A DNA stretch of 64,000 nucleotides from Bryoerythrophyllum caledonicum (lineage: Eukaryota; Streptophyta; Bryopsida; Pottiales; Pottiaceae): positions 13,628,593 to 13,692,592 of the forward strand of contig OZ020516.1 of assembly GCA_963971425.1 (NCBI GenBank), given 5' to 3'. The notes under the pieces were generated by a model. The model had not been told where the DNA came from. It did no database searches and saw nothing but the letters and a program-made list of their open reading frames with translations. A program made the position numbers and the translations under genes. Positions 1-10,831 of the stretch are shown piece after piece. Position 1 is the first letter of the stretch. Each line of letters opens with the position of its first letter.

Positions 1-20
1 CCATTACATGTGATTTTTGG

Positions 21-836
21 CAAAAACTAACCACCTCCTACAATAAATCGAGATGTTTTATCTTAATGAATGCCGGCACCTTCAACAACAATCCACAAGA
101 AAATACGGTTCACCCTTGGCTACTTCCATGTTCATGTGAGACTCAAAGTTGTCATTGTAATGCCAGGCTCAAACCGGACATACTTTGTGTCAGAGGTTTG
201 CCATATAATGATCCACCACCCGATCACATTAACCAAAACTACACCATTCAATTCATTGAACTCACATATCGCAACGATAGATTTTCCTCGGAAACAATCC
301 AAAACAAAATAGATAAATACCAACCCCTCATAGAAGACATCATAGCCCTTGAATGGAATGTGGATCCCCTAATAGTAATCACATCTGGCGCTCGTGCCAC
401 CACGTTTATTCCATCTATGAAAACTCTTGAAGAAACCTTCAAAATACCCATCAAAACAATTAAAACCACCTTTAAAAACATCAATACCATCGCTATTCAA
501 TATGCCATGTCCATTTTACTACATAAGCGCAAAATTGAAAACAACCAACCTCTCCCGAACACACACGACCCTCCATAGAACTACTCTCACACACCTTCAA
601 ACATCTCTCTCTCTTCTCTGAACAACTCTTTCAACTGCCGGTAGGTTACTTATGCGTTCTTGCTACTTGTTACTTATGTGTTCTTGCTACTGGTTACATA
701 GTGTCTACCCTCGAGAGGGGGAAGTAGTTCCATACCACTAGTTCCTTGTCCAGTGGGCATGGTCTTTGTGGTGGAACGAACAGACACTTTATTCATGCCG
801 GCTCCTTCGGAGACCGGCGTTTTTCTTCTTCTTCTT
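21..836 (+). mobile_element. 5'-truncated copy of the Dualen-like LINE, with 10-bp TSD
   Basis: This is a complete short insertion. The 10-mer TGATTTTTGG occurs at 11-20 and again at 837-846, directly outside the element, as expected for a target-site duplication. The body matches the 3' end of the full-length element at about 34,695-35,503: the C-terminal restriction-like endonuclease frame, the 3'UTR, the hairpin at 796-819 and a (TTC)n tail. The 3'UTR here contains a duplicated segment around 645-690 that is not in the full-length copy. Truncation at the 5' end is typical of target-primed reverse transcription. The element identity rests on direct comparison within the window. Confidence 0.93.
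66..578 (+). pseudogene. C-terminal restriction-like endonuclease remnant of the LINE polyprotein
   Basis: The 170 codons are open and closely match residues about 2918-3087 of the polyprotein frame at 25,991-35,254. The catalytic pattern is intact: RLKPDIL, then FIELTYRND with the acidic residue, then KIDKY. The remainder of the polyprotein was lost by 5' truncation, so the fragment has no promoter and is not expected to be a functional gene, although this domain itself has not decayed. The ATG at 66 is an internal methionine of the parent protein, not a native start. Confidence 0.9.
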
Positions 837-846
837 TGATTTTTGG

Positions 847-1924
847 TGTGCGATGACCTAACACAAGGTAAAACATAGATCCATTGAGTTTATGCAATGT
901 GAAGTGCAAAAATTTACAATTATCTTGAGTCAAAGTATGTTGAACTTGTCCGTGCTCAGTAGAAAAAAACAAAGTTTAACTCTTCAAATGCATATATATC
1001 TTTCAATCCATACCGTCAACGTTTACGAAAATGTTAGGGTGTCTTCTTGTAGTAATTAGCTTCAAGATCCTATGGTTGAAAATAGTAAATGGTTGTTTGA
1101 ACCAGTCTAGTAATATCTCATTTCAAAGTGGCACTTTTGGGGTGGTTTTGGTGAAGTACAAGGCCTAGTCTTTTAGGGGTTAACCCCTAATTGATTTGAG
1201 ATTCAAACGTATTTGGAGTATCTAGTCGATACGGGATGAGTTTTGTGAAGCTTAACAGTGTGGAATTGGAAGCGGTTTTTTTGCGGCAAGTGTTGCATCC
1301 AGTTAGGTAGCGCACTGAATTTTTTCAAGAATTTTCAAGTCCTGTAAGATGCCCCGAATTTTTTGGTATGCAGTTCACTTGCTCATGGTTGCTCTTTGGC
1401 TGTAATCAATGGGCCTTGTATGGAAGGAGTGTATTGTTCGCCCGCGTGACGTGAGAGCGTACCAGCGATATACACAACTTCCCCACCTACCGGTCACAAA
1501 CCAACCGGTGCATTCGGTGGACATAATATTGAGTTACAATTCAAAGATTCTGGGTGGATACAAAACCAACGCACCTTTCAACCATACTGGCTCGTGCCAA
1601 TTCCTCATGCAATTGTAACCAGCGGAATGGGTCACCGAATCAATGGGAGCATGTGAAGATTACAATTGCATTCCACCTTGGGTAACTCTCAACGAGTGGG
1701 TCAATTTGCCCTGGGCCTGTATACACCGTCGACTATAGAATACTCAAATTTTCCGGTCTTTTTTGCCTGTCGTAGTCAGATTGTGCATCCAAAAAATTAG
1801 GGTATCGCTTCAAATTGTGAAGTGGGCCATGGGCAACAAACTTTCTTCCTGTCGAAGCTCCCAATACACAAGCATCTTTCCAGTGGGAGGAGTTTGAAGT
1901 AGGATACGACCTGAAACGGGTCGT
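847..1924. other. Intergenic, no gene recognised
   Basis: No reading frame, RNA gene or transposon domain could be supported on either strand. The largest open stretch, about 1409-1618, has no recognisable protein similarity. Confidence 0.5.
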
Positions 1925-1996
1925 AGGACCAATTAGGACCGATTAGGACCAATTAGGACCGATTAGGACCAATTAGGACCGATTAGGACCAATTAG
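1925..1996. repeat. 20-bp tandem repeat
   Basis: Alternating AATTAGGACC and GATTAGGACC units form a 20-bp repeat (AATTAGGACCGATTAGGACC) present about 3.5 times with almost no divergence. The flanks are unique. It is a short minisatellite with no visible function. Confidence 0.9.
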
Positions 1997-1997
1997 A

Positions 1998-2205
1998 CTT
2001 GATATGAACATACCTTAACCTTACCAAGTGGTCACTTTGGTACGAAGTCGTCACTTTCAGACACTACATTATTTTTCTAGATCATTGTCGTTTGGAGTTG
2101 ATGGATATCACCTAGTCACTACCTGGGTACCATCTAGGGATGATGTGGACATCACCTAGACAAATCTTCTGAAATTTCCAAATTTTCTGGACATTCTCCA
2201 CTGCA
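1998..2205 (-). repeat. Copy of a small repeat family carrying 'gggtatcacctag' minisatellite units
   Basis: Read on the minus strand, 2,140-2,205 matches 41,440-41,490: GGAGA-TGTCC..., then a run ending AGATTTGTCTAGGT, then degenerate ATCACC/GGTGAT units. Related copies lie at 41,395-41,705 (+), 55,560-55,735 (+) and 56,430-56,655 (-). It looks like a non-autonomous element that carries an internal minisatellite. The termini were not resolved, so the borders are approximate. Confidence 0.55.
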
Positions 2206-2219
2206 AATTTAACCATGTA

Positions 2220-2359
2220 AGAAGAAGAAGAAGAACTCCGGTCACTTAAGAGTGAATAAAGTGTCTATTCATTCCACCACTAAACCAATGTCCACCAGAC
2301 ATAGATTTAGTAGTATGGAACTACTCCCCCGCTCGAGGAGAGACACTATGTAACCAAAG
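2220..2359 (-). mobile_element. 140-bp LINE 3'-end insertion with 14-bp TSD
   Basis: AATTTAACCATGTA occurs at 2206-2219 and 2360-2373, bracketing exactly a minus-strand copy of the LINE 3'UTR. The (GAA)n at 2220 is the reverse complement of the (TTC)n tail, followed by the 3' hairpin at 2242-2255 and the block CCTCGAG...ACATAG. It is about 10-20% diverged from the other tails and its hairpin has a different sequence but still pairs. It therefore belongs to a related subfamily. It contains no coding sequence. Confidence 0.93.
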
Positions 2360-2478
2360 AATTTAACCATGTACGAATGATATTAAAACAGGATATTAAG
2401 AACAGAAACTAGAAGAAAAAAAACCCGAAGGCTTCGACAAAACACCCATCAGCAGGGCCCACTGAGAATCCGGGTATT

Positions 2479-2550
2479 GGAGACGCCGGGTATCGATCCC
2501 GGTACCTCTCGCATGCAAAGCGAGCGCTCTTCCATTTGAGCTACACCCCC
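2479..2550 (-). tRNA. tRNA-Ala (anticodon TGC)
   Basis: The minus strand folds as a complete 72-nt cloverleaf. The acceptor GGGGGTG pairs with CGTCTCC with G-T wobbles, the D arm is TAGCTCAAATGGAAGAGC, the anticodon stem CTCGC/GCGAG encloses the loop TTTGCAT (anticodon TGC), and the T arm has CCGGG-ATCGATA-CCCGG. CCA is not encoded and there is no intron. A-box and B-box (GATCGATAC, close to GGTTCGANNCC) promoter elements are internal. The sequence resembles the plant nuclear tRNA-Ala consensus but the acceptor and T-stem differ at several compensated pairs, so it may be a divergent but functional copy. Confidence 0.93.
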
Positions 2551-3106
2551 GAAGTGCTTACGCGGCACTGTTGCTCCAGAAATGCAGCTGTACATATAAA
2601 TGTCATCTGTAAGACATTTGTTATAAGTTATTAAAGTTTATCTTTGAATTCCGTTATTGTGGACGTTTTCATATTTTCACTAAATCAGTTTATACACATA
2701 AAACCAGGCATCAATTAAGGATATTTGAGGGGATGATTTCTAAATAAGATTACAACCATTAAAACAAATTTGAGGAGGCAAGTGATGTGTGTGAGTGAAG
2801 GAATGAGGAGGAATGGCAAGTAACTCCCCCCAGCACCACAAGCACAGAAAATTGAATATTAAGAAAAAATTCAAAAGATTTTTCTTGCATCGTCCTCCAG
2901 TCTACAGAGATATGTGGTAAAATAGATGCACCTGGTCATGCCACAAGTGCCACACTAGCCGCAGAATGGTCAAGTCTCTCTGCCTAACATTTGAGCTAAA
3001 CTGTTATACAAATTGTGTGAGAAAAAAAAAGGGGGGATTAAGAAAAAAACTTTTCTGCCGGAGATCACTCACTCCTTCTAAATTAGGGACCAAAACTATC
3101 AATATT
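2551..3106. other. 3' flank of the carrier gene
   Basis: No gene seen. The stretch nearest 3107 presumably contains the 3'UTR and polyadenylation signals of the minus-strand carrier gene. A purine run of A and G lies at about 3021-3036. Confidence 0.4.
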
Positions 3107-6010
3107 CTATAGGCCCTCCCACGCACCTGGCCGGAGGATGCGCTTCATAAACTCGTAGGTCATGAACACAATGCCCACGCTCGGGATGACCTTGTAGTAC
3201 TCCGGAAGGATGCCGCGGTAGAGCCCGAAGATGCCCTCCTTGGCGATGATCTCCTTGAACGTCCCGCTCAGCCCGGACTTGTAGATCTTCTCCTTCCCTC
3301 CGACTCCCTCCAATTGCATTCGCCTCCTCACCAAATCAATCGGAAACGTTGCTGCAGATTGTAAACAATCAGTGTTAGGACGTCAGAAGGTGCCACTGAT
3401 GTTCACAGTATCCTACATGTATGGTGTCGTATTTGAACATATATTGGAATGACCTCCAAATGAAAGATGTTAGGTGTAAGGTGCTTGCTAAAAATTCTGT
3501 ATCCTACGTGCCTGTATGTAGGGCTCCCGATTGACAAATCTACTTACAAAAGACTCGAAAATTTGAACAGTCTGTGCAAAAAGTAAGTCCCAGATAGAAA
3601 TGTGTCTCCAAACTATTCCATGATATAGAGCGAACTTCCTTCTTTCCACTGATGTACGATTTGTTACAGAAGAATCAAAGCAGATGGATAAAGCAAAGCA
3701 TCCAAAAAAGAGGGAGATGGCGCCTTCTTTGAGATGTGGCATACCTGTTGAGGAGCAGATTCCAGCGAAACTACCACACGCAAGACTAACCAAGGGTGGT
3801 GACATGTCTGGCCTGCATGATTATCAAGCCTCGGTTCCATTAGTACATCTCAAGATGTAGGAGGAAAGTAGTAATGTCCATGGAGAGCTAACATGGATTC
3901 GCTGATGGACGTTTTTGACAAAGCAGTGATGGAATGGGTCCTAGGTTTGGGTTTAGGTTTAGACGTACCTTCTAGCCACCCACATCGACTTCAAAGTTTC
4001 GTAGACACAAAAATTTATGGCTATGTTTGGGCCGACACCCTGATTCCAGAAAGAACAAAAAAGCACAAGTTAGTTCACGCAGCACAGAGTCACCCTTTTC
4101 CTGTCAGATGCAACTCCTATGAGTTAGTAAATAAACACAAAACAAGTGACTGTTAGTTCCTCTGATGACTCACTAGTTGTATAGTGAGGCGTTAGTTAGA
4201 ATCGGATTGGTAAGTGTTAGTTCGAGGAATGACACTCATAACTGATACAGAGAAACGTAACGCTGCAGTGGATGTTGCACTACTTAGATAATGATGTTAG
4301 CTAATTAAAGACCTGGTTCCCTTCTAAAGTATGCACCACACAATGTCATCCAGTCGTCTCTATCCAGTTCAATGAATGACACTGACTTTTCACTGTTACT
4401 TACCTGACTTGGCACATGGGCAAGCGTCGGTTGGGCATCACTGAAACCCCACCCAAAACAATTATCCGATATTTCACAACTCTTCAGCAATGCCCGACCG
4501 ACCCCATACCTGCATGTTGTGTGTTCCCGCACTTCACATCAGCCAAGCACTTCTACTTTCTGACAGCATTAATAGAGTAACTACACCGATCGTGAACTAC
4601 AAGAAAAGGAGGTCACTTTTCAGCGTTCACCTGAGTGGGCTTTCAGACTATAACCTGTAGACATCCAAGGAGGCACAATTCCCTAACTCGCACCTACATC
4701 CTTCGCTCGGAGCTATCAATGATGCTGGAAAATATTTTACAAGATTGTTACTAAGAAAGTTGATATCCACTGCTCTCTGATACGTGGTCTCAAAAGATAG
4801 ATAGCCAGAGAGAAGCCAAGTCCGAAGCACACTTGTGAGATGGATCAGTGACTATACCATGAGTGTCGTTCCCATGCCTTTGTACAGCCCTCGATAGCCC
4901 TCATCCCGAGTAATGGTCATCAGAGCGTGAGTGATGCCTCTGTAATACATCTCCTTAGTCTGGAACAGAGGAACAGTAAAAAATCAGCTTTGGGAGGGGG
5001 GGGGGGAGTCTACAGATTCGGTTCCAAAAACTGTAGGAAGACGGACCTGTGCAGCCAAGCGCGTGCGAACCAAATCCAGAGGATACGTCAATGATGCAGC
5101 TGTGATACCAGCACCTCCACCAGCTAACAGCCTCGTTCCCATCCCAACCCCGAGGCTCTCCTGGTTGCCCTCAATGCCCATCATCCTCCTAAAGTACTGC
5201 CAACGAGAGGATAATGTCACCATCGTTGCAGAAAAATCATCTCTAGAAAGGACAGCAAATGACGCCAACGTATGCGTCTACAACTTCTTTTCTCGCCTAA
5301 TCACTGGACTGATTGATAGCCTGTTTAATAGCTTACCATCTTGTACTGCTCGTAAGCGAAAAAGTTAATGGATGAATATGGAAGCCGGTGTACTATTGTG
5401 ACGCCGTTGCCCTTCCAGAAGGCTCTTACGCCTTCCTCCCGGAAGATCCGTGTGGCCTCCTTCAAAATACTAGGCTTGGCCATGATAGCACCGTCTGATC
5501 GCATACCTTGAACCTGAACCATCAAAGGATCAAAAGATCAAGCCACAAATTCCTGGCCCACTGTATCCAGTTAACAGAGACTGCAAATGCAAATCGCCAG
5601 CTGAAGAACAAAGAGATGCTCAACAATCTCACTCTCAGGACACATAAGTATGGTATCCATGCGCTCGAGATCACCAGAGACGCATAGAATAGTCATGATC
5701 AAAGAGTAGTTTTCCACACCTGGAAGAGGATTGTGAGGCGGGCGAGGGGGGCAGTGCAAGTTTTGCTGAAGGCCCCGGCGATGCCGCCGGCCAGGAGCTG
5801 CGAGGCGGTGCTTATCTGCTGCGACGGGGCGCGCACCACCACAGGCCGCACCTGCGGCGCGTCCTGCATCGCTCCGGAGGCATTGCTGTCGTTGTTGCTG
5901 CTGCTGCTGCTGATGCTGCTGCTCGACCTGTCGTCAATTGCGCCTGACAGTGCTCTGTGTGCTCCTCCCACCACCCCCGCTAGTTGAGCCTCTCCCGCAT
6001 GTGGTTGCAT
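3107..6010 (-). CDS. Mitochondrial substrate carrier family protein (SLC25 type)
   Basis: Seven exons assemble into a 367-residue protein: 5720-6010, 5337-5513, 5047-5196, 4858-4959, 3969-4039, 3745-3812 and 3107-3351. All introns are GT-AG and the phases agree. The three carrier repeats are visible from their signatures: ISTASQLLAGGIAGAFSKTC with PLARL, then LLAGGGAGITAASLTYPLDL, then VSLACGSFAGICSSTATFPI with DLVRRRMQ. The second Px[DE]xx[RK] motif is PLDLVR and the third is PIDLVR. The first repeat has PLARL, lacking the usual acid, as in plant relatives of the nucleotide/CoA-type carriers such as Arabidopsis At3g53940 and At3g55640. The protein should lie in the mitochondrial inner membrane with six helices. 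The substrate cannot be read from sequence. The first 60 residues are Ser-rich and non-conserved. Introns 4 and 6 are the longest, and intron 6 contains a MITE relic. Confidence 0.93.
3385..3535. repeat. MITE relic inside intron 6 of the carrier gene
   Basis: The sequence includes TACATGTATGGTGTCGTATT, then a perfect GACCTCCAAATGAAAGATGT, then AAGGTGCTTGCTAAA and an ACGTG...TGTATGT...CTCCCGA terminus. These blocks occur in the same order in the right arm of the intact MITE at 24,973-25,439. Only one arm is recognisable. It sits entirely in the intron and does not touch the splice sites at 3351/3352 or 3744/3745. Confidence 0.7.
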
Positions 6011-8669
6011 GCCTCTTCACTTCGCCTTTCACCGCTTGAACATCTGGGACCAACTCCAAGTCCACGCGCGCACAGCTCGATTCCCCCCAAACTTGAAGCG
6101 TTTCTTCAAACCTACACTCCTTCAATCTTTCATCATCTCACTCCAAAGACGCGCTTAAACCTTCGAAGACTCTGCAAATCCATGAACGCACACCGAGTTC
6201 AAAATTTAACCATTATACATCATACGCCATCCCACCTCATCCGTCATCGCTATACCCTCATAATTAGACCATGGAAGATCTGAATTTCCCAACCCCTTGC
6301 AACAGATAGTTCGACAAACCCACACACAACCCTTCATCAACGTAACTTGAATCCAAAAACTTGTACAATTCTGTCCGATCCATGAACCCACACCAAGTTC
6401 AAACTCATGCTATCCTTCCACATCCATAAACCTTCATAAGAGAGGTCTGAATTACCCCAACCCCTTCCAAAACCCACACCCCTTCAACCTAAGTCAGAGA
6501 CCTCGATCCAGAAACCTTAGAATCCAAAACAAACCCCCACCATTGTGCATCAAATGTCATTCCACCAGGAAACTCCAGAAGGGAGAAACAAAAGAAAAAA
6601 GCTCAAACAACAAAAAACATAACCCCCCACTCCTGAAATTAAGTGACGTAAAACCCTACCTTCCACTTGAACAAACTCCGCACCAAAACCTAAGAAATCT
6701 AAACCCCAAACCCTAAAACCCACCGCCCAAACCCCACAAAATTGTCGGCAAAAACCACAAACCCTACGCACAACCGCGAATGGTTTGCATGATCACGGAC
6801 ATCGTCTTTACCGAGGAAAAGGGAGCAGAAGAGGAGATGATCGATGGAAACGCAACTACGAGTGCGGAAAGACACCGAATGCACCGCCGTCGTCGTCGTT
6901 GTCGTCGTCGTTCTGTGCAAAAAACGTGAACGAAGCTGAGCAAAAGTAAAGTAAAAGCGATAGAAAGTTTGGCAGGTATTAGGGCTTCCCGTTCGCGAGG
7001 CGCACCCAAACCCGTCAGATGCGTTTCAAAATACGCCTCTTTGGTAGAATATGACTGGGGGGCGAAGATTTCTGCGGGGTTGGGTTCCGTGACGGGGTTT
7101 GGTAGCGCCCCCCACGTTTCTCATTTGGACTGTTGCTGTATTGACAGAGGAGAATATTCTAATAGAACTGATTTGGAGATGCTCTGAGTGGGTTTCACTC
7201 GTACTATCTACTTCCTTTGTTGATTTTGGGGCGAGGATGTTGGAATGGAGTAGATTTTGAGGTGTTAGGACCTTAGGGAGCGGTGAGAGTTTTTTTTTTA
7301 ACATGTCTTGTTGTTGGGTTGTCACTTTCAGTTGGGACTTTGTTGGGTGGATTTGGGTTCTTGAGTGTGGAAATGGCACAATGAGGTATTTAATGGGGTC
7401 ACTTTTGTTTGGGAACGTCTACAAAGAAAAACAAGCCCATCTCCGGAGGGGACCGGCTTGAATATAGTGTTTGTTCATTAAGCCTATGGCCACTAGATAT
7501 AGATAGTGTCATAGAATTACTTCATCATTTTGGGGGTTTATGTAGGTTTACCCCTTCCAATTTATCCTTTGAATCATATTTTTCCTCAGTTCATCCATAT
7601 TTATGTTCTCTGCCCGTTTTCCATGAGTTCCCAAGAAGTTCCCCATGCGTTCCTAGTGCAATCCCTACAAGTTCTCCATGCAATCCGTGTGTGTCACATT
7701 TGCGTTCACATTCGCTCCCTATGCAGTCCCAACGCGTTCTCATTGGCAGCCAATTGTTGTTTTAAAAATTACATCCAAATTTACTTTCAATTTAGTAGGG
7801 CCCACCACCAGTCATCAAAGCCCCAACACAGCCCCATCCGCACTCATGTGCATGACCTTGTAGTTGTGAGGGCTATGGTAGTGGGCACCACACTCGCAAT
7901 GAGACTTTAAGTCACAAACATACATAATCTACATAATATATTCTTGATGATTTCAAGATAGTAATATATCTGATGGTTACATCCTTACGGTTGCTTATCC
8001 CTAATTGGTTTAATTCCTAATGGACTAGAGCATTTTATCTAAGAAGAATCTCTACTCCATGGATTAAAAACTGTCACGATGAACTTTTTAAGGATGTATC
8101 CGTAGAGTTTTACATATTATATACCTAGGCAACTAGAGTAAATAATGGGTATTTCAAAATAACGGATATCGAATGTAAATAACGGGCATATGTTTTCATA
8201 ATTTGAGATCGCCTTTGGCCTGTTGGAGACAACTAGGGTATACTAGTGGAATTAGTTTCTGTCAAGTTTATCTATATTATTGGAATATTTCTATATATTT
8301 ATTTGAACATTTTTTATTTTTTATTTTAATTTCAATATCATAAATTTATAAATGATATTTTATCAATATGAATATATTTTGCTTCAACTTTTTTGTATGG
8401 GCTAAGAGTGGGAAAAATGGGTTACAGGTAGTTAGGGAAATCGCGTTGGAATGTTGAATTTGTTGCTCATGCTCAATGACAATCTTACGTAGGTGCAAAT
8501 TCAAGGCGCTTAGTGATTTGTTTTGATTTGGTTCTTTGCAATTTTTCAAGTTGTTGCTTTTAGCTTTACGTGCTGGCCAATGATCAAGAGTTGTTGTGGC
8601 AAATGATTGCCCCAATTTTAGAAATTTTTCCTTTGATGCAATATACAAAAATACTATTCAAGAAGATTA
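6011..8669. other. Intergenic; upstream of the carrier gene, diverged ~200-bp tandem duplication
   Basis: No gene recognised. The promoter and 5'UTR of the minus-strand carrier gene must begin here. Blocks beginning TCCATGAACGCACACCGAGT (about 6,179) and TCCATGAACCCACACCAAGT (about 6,379), each followed by CATAATTAGA/CATAAGAGAG and a common CCCCAACCCCTT-like end, indicate an old duplication of about 200 bp. The part from about 7,400 to 8,660 is AT-rich with short unsupported open frames. Confidence 0.45.
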
Positions 8670-9300
8670 TATCCCTGTCCATCCGATATGGTATTGCCCT
8701 AGCAAATTATGAACGGCTTGATTGATGCAATTTACCTCGAAATTGCGATTGGCCAGGATGGAAGGGAATTTTTTAGTAGTCATGCTATTCTTGTTGAACG
8801 CAATGAAGACGTGGTAAAAATCAACGCGGTTGTGTTTCGCATGGTGCCTAGGATAAGTCAAATTTTCTTAAGCACAAACGAGGTGGACAATGGATATGGC
8901 GGCAATGTGATCCCATCCGAGTATCTGAATACATAGGAAGCCAACAGGTGGCCACTGCATAAGCTTACACTAAAAGTTGGTACACCAATGTTGCTTTTGC
9001 ATAATTTAAATCCATTCAATGGACTATGCTACGACACTAGACTCATTTTCCGCCGCTACACAACCCCACTGATTAGGGTGGAGATCCTTACATGTGATCA
9101 TGCATGACACATTGCATTCATACCACAAGTCTTTTTTGTTGCTAAGAGCACAAAACTTCCATTTCTACCAAGCCAACAAGCAGTTTCCAATATGCATTGC
9201 GTGTGCCATAACCATCAATGAGTTACAAGAACAAAGGCTTCCCATAGTTGGTATCTACCATGGATGTTTGTAGGTTGCATTTTTGTGTGCAACGGCTCCC
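8670..9300 (+). pseudogene. Decayed Helitron/PIF1-like helicase C-terminal fragment
   Basis: One plus-strand frame gives GLIDAIYLEIA, AILVERNEDVVKIN, VIPSEYLNT, LHKLTLKVGTPMLLLHNLNP, NGLCYDTRLIFRR and, after a frameshift near 9,190, ACAITINELQEQRLPIVGIY. These align in order with the conserved end of eukaryotic PIF1-type Helitron helicases (LIDAVYP, AILTPRN, EFLN, LKVGAPIILLRNLNP, LCNGTRL, AMTINKSQGQT). Internal stops occur at 8934-8936 and about 9106-9108. In the last motif the key K-S-Q-G of TINKSQGQT is changed. The Rep domain and Helitron termini (5'-TC, 3'-CTRR hairpin) were not found, so this is a fragment of a dead element. Confidence 0.85.
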
Positions 9301-10216
9301 AAATACATTTTAGTGCATTCATAAGGATAATCATTTGTAGATGACAAAATAGTATGCAATATTGTTTACAACACAGCACATTGGAAATTACAAAAAAAAA
9401 TTCAATTTGATTTTTCAACTTTTACCCAATTTTTTTTCCAACGTAATGCCCATGTCCTATAAGGAACGATGGAAATTCACACTTGCATGAAACTAGTGTA
9501 TTAACTCGTTGTCCCCAACAGGACAATCCAACAACCCTTTTCCATAGATGTGTCTACTCTTTTGTAAACTCTAGCTTCTTAGAGTATATTTCCAACCTGT
9601 GATGAACTACTATACCTGCATGATAAAAATGAATGGCTAATTGAGCTCCTCTATTGCTTTTAGAGACGTGGTTTGTGTCCCATGTCGTGGAAGAGAAGCT
9701 TGGTGTACATGATTATAAGCAAACATACATGAGCACCATACAATGCTGTGAGGTATCAAATCCGGCTTCTAGAAGGCTGGGTTTGGTATCTGACACCCAT
9801 ATCGCATTGTGGTCGAAAACTGGTTTGATTACATACCAAACCATTTGTTTACCCTTCTTTGACTTTATAATTTTTACCATATTTGTCACTTATCTGTTTT
9901 CAGTGCATTCCTACATCATTCTCGTGTGTTCCACAATCTTACTTATTGCATTCCCAAGTGGGCTCGGTCGTTCCCTAGTGTTTCCTATGTATAATTTTAA
10001 ATTTCAGAAAACAAAATTTCACATTAGGTGGGGTCCACCATTTGACATTGGGGTCCAGATGGGAGTTCCGTTTGGTGGCCTATGTGCTTGCTTTATGAAG
10101 GCCCTATCGTTTAAAGGTGAGAGCCTATGGACAACTTGTGTATCAACCCGGTTTTAGCCTTAGTGGGTATATGGGCCACCACACTTATGCCCCCTTCCGA
10201 CCAAGAGGTAGGCAAG
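9301..10216. other. Intergenic, no gene recognised
   Basis: A 167-codon open frame at 9,654-10,157 has no recognisable domain, no plausible codon bias and a hydrophobic low-complexity centre. I do not call it a gene. Confidence 0.4.
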
Positions 10217-10300
10217 CACTACACTAAAATTTATGTTTAGTGTAGTATACACTAAACACGAACCCTTACACCAATTGCGAACGAGGCATTTAGTGTAGTG
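10217..10300. repeat. 84-bp inverted-repeat mini-element with CACTA-like ends
   Basis: It begins CACTACACTAAA and ends with the exact reverse complement TTTAGTGTAGTG. Further TTTAGTGTAGT motifs lie at about 10,232 inside it and at about 13,239. The CACTA start suggests a tiny non-autonomous CACTA/EnSpm derivative, but no 3-bp target duplication is visible, so the class is tentative. Confidence 0.5.
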
Positions 10301-10452
10301 ACAAAACCCTACACTAAATGCCAACTACTACACTATTTGTCAATTTTAGTCAAGATTTCAACATAATTTTTTTCACTTGTGCACATTTAGTGTATCAATA
10401 GTAGAAGTATAAAAAAAGGTCCAGCAGTCGAGGGCTGTCAGAGTATCTTATC

Positions 10453-10606
10453 AGCAGCTTTCAATTGGCCACAACTCATTCATTATAAACCCGAATTGGA
10501 CATATGAGGTGTTTTTTGGCATCTACAGAAAATGTAGATGCTAAAAAAACACCTCATTTGCACAATTTGGACAAGTTTTGAATGAGTTATGACCATTTGA
10601 AAGTTG
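10453..10606. repeat. Foldback with near-perfect central hairpin
   Basis: The left arm (10,453-10,527) is the imperfect reverse complement of the right arm (10,533-10,606). The innermost 22-23 bp, from TGAGGTGTTTTTT to CATCTACA and back, pair with about one mismatch and one bulge around a 5-base loop (GAAAA). Outer parts also pair (CAACTCATTCA with TGAGTTATGAC-type blocks). A transcript would form a hairpin of about 70 bp, like a MITE or a young small-RNA precursor. It lies 230 bp beyond the 3' end of the ALP1-like gene. Confidence 0.75.
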
Positions 10607-10831
10607 CAAATAACTCATACTCCGCAAGCATAATATATCAGATATTAGAAATTAAAAAGAAAATAAAAGAAAACAGAAGAAACGACAAGAAAGTAACGCT
10701 GATAAATTATATAGGCATGGTGCTCCCATCCTCAGACAGTGGTATGGTAAAATACAAATGATTTTGATGATAATGCCGGAAAATGAACAGAACGCTGTAA
10801 GTATTCAAAATGGTGTCAGCTATACAGGAAG

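Noticed and set aside
1925-1996. CRISPR-like array
   Set aside because: The repeats are contiguous with no unique spacers, and the genome is eukaryotic.
3893-4156. Plus-strand open frame across exon 5 of the carrier gene
   Set aside because: It is antisense to a well-supported exon (3,969-4,039) with proper splice sites.
9654-10157. 167-codon plus-strand open frame
   Set aside because: No known motif, low-complexity hydrophobic centre, in a region of transposon debris.
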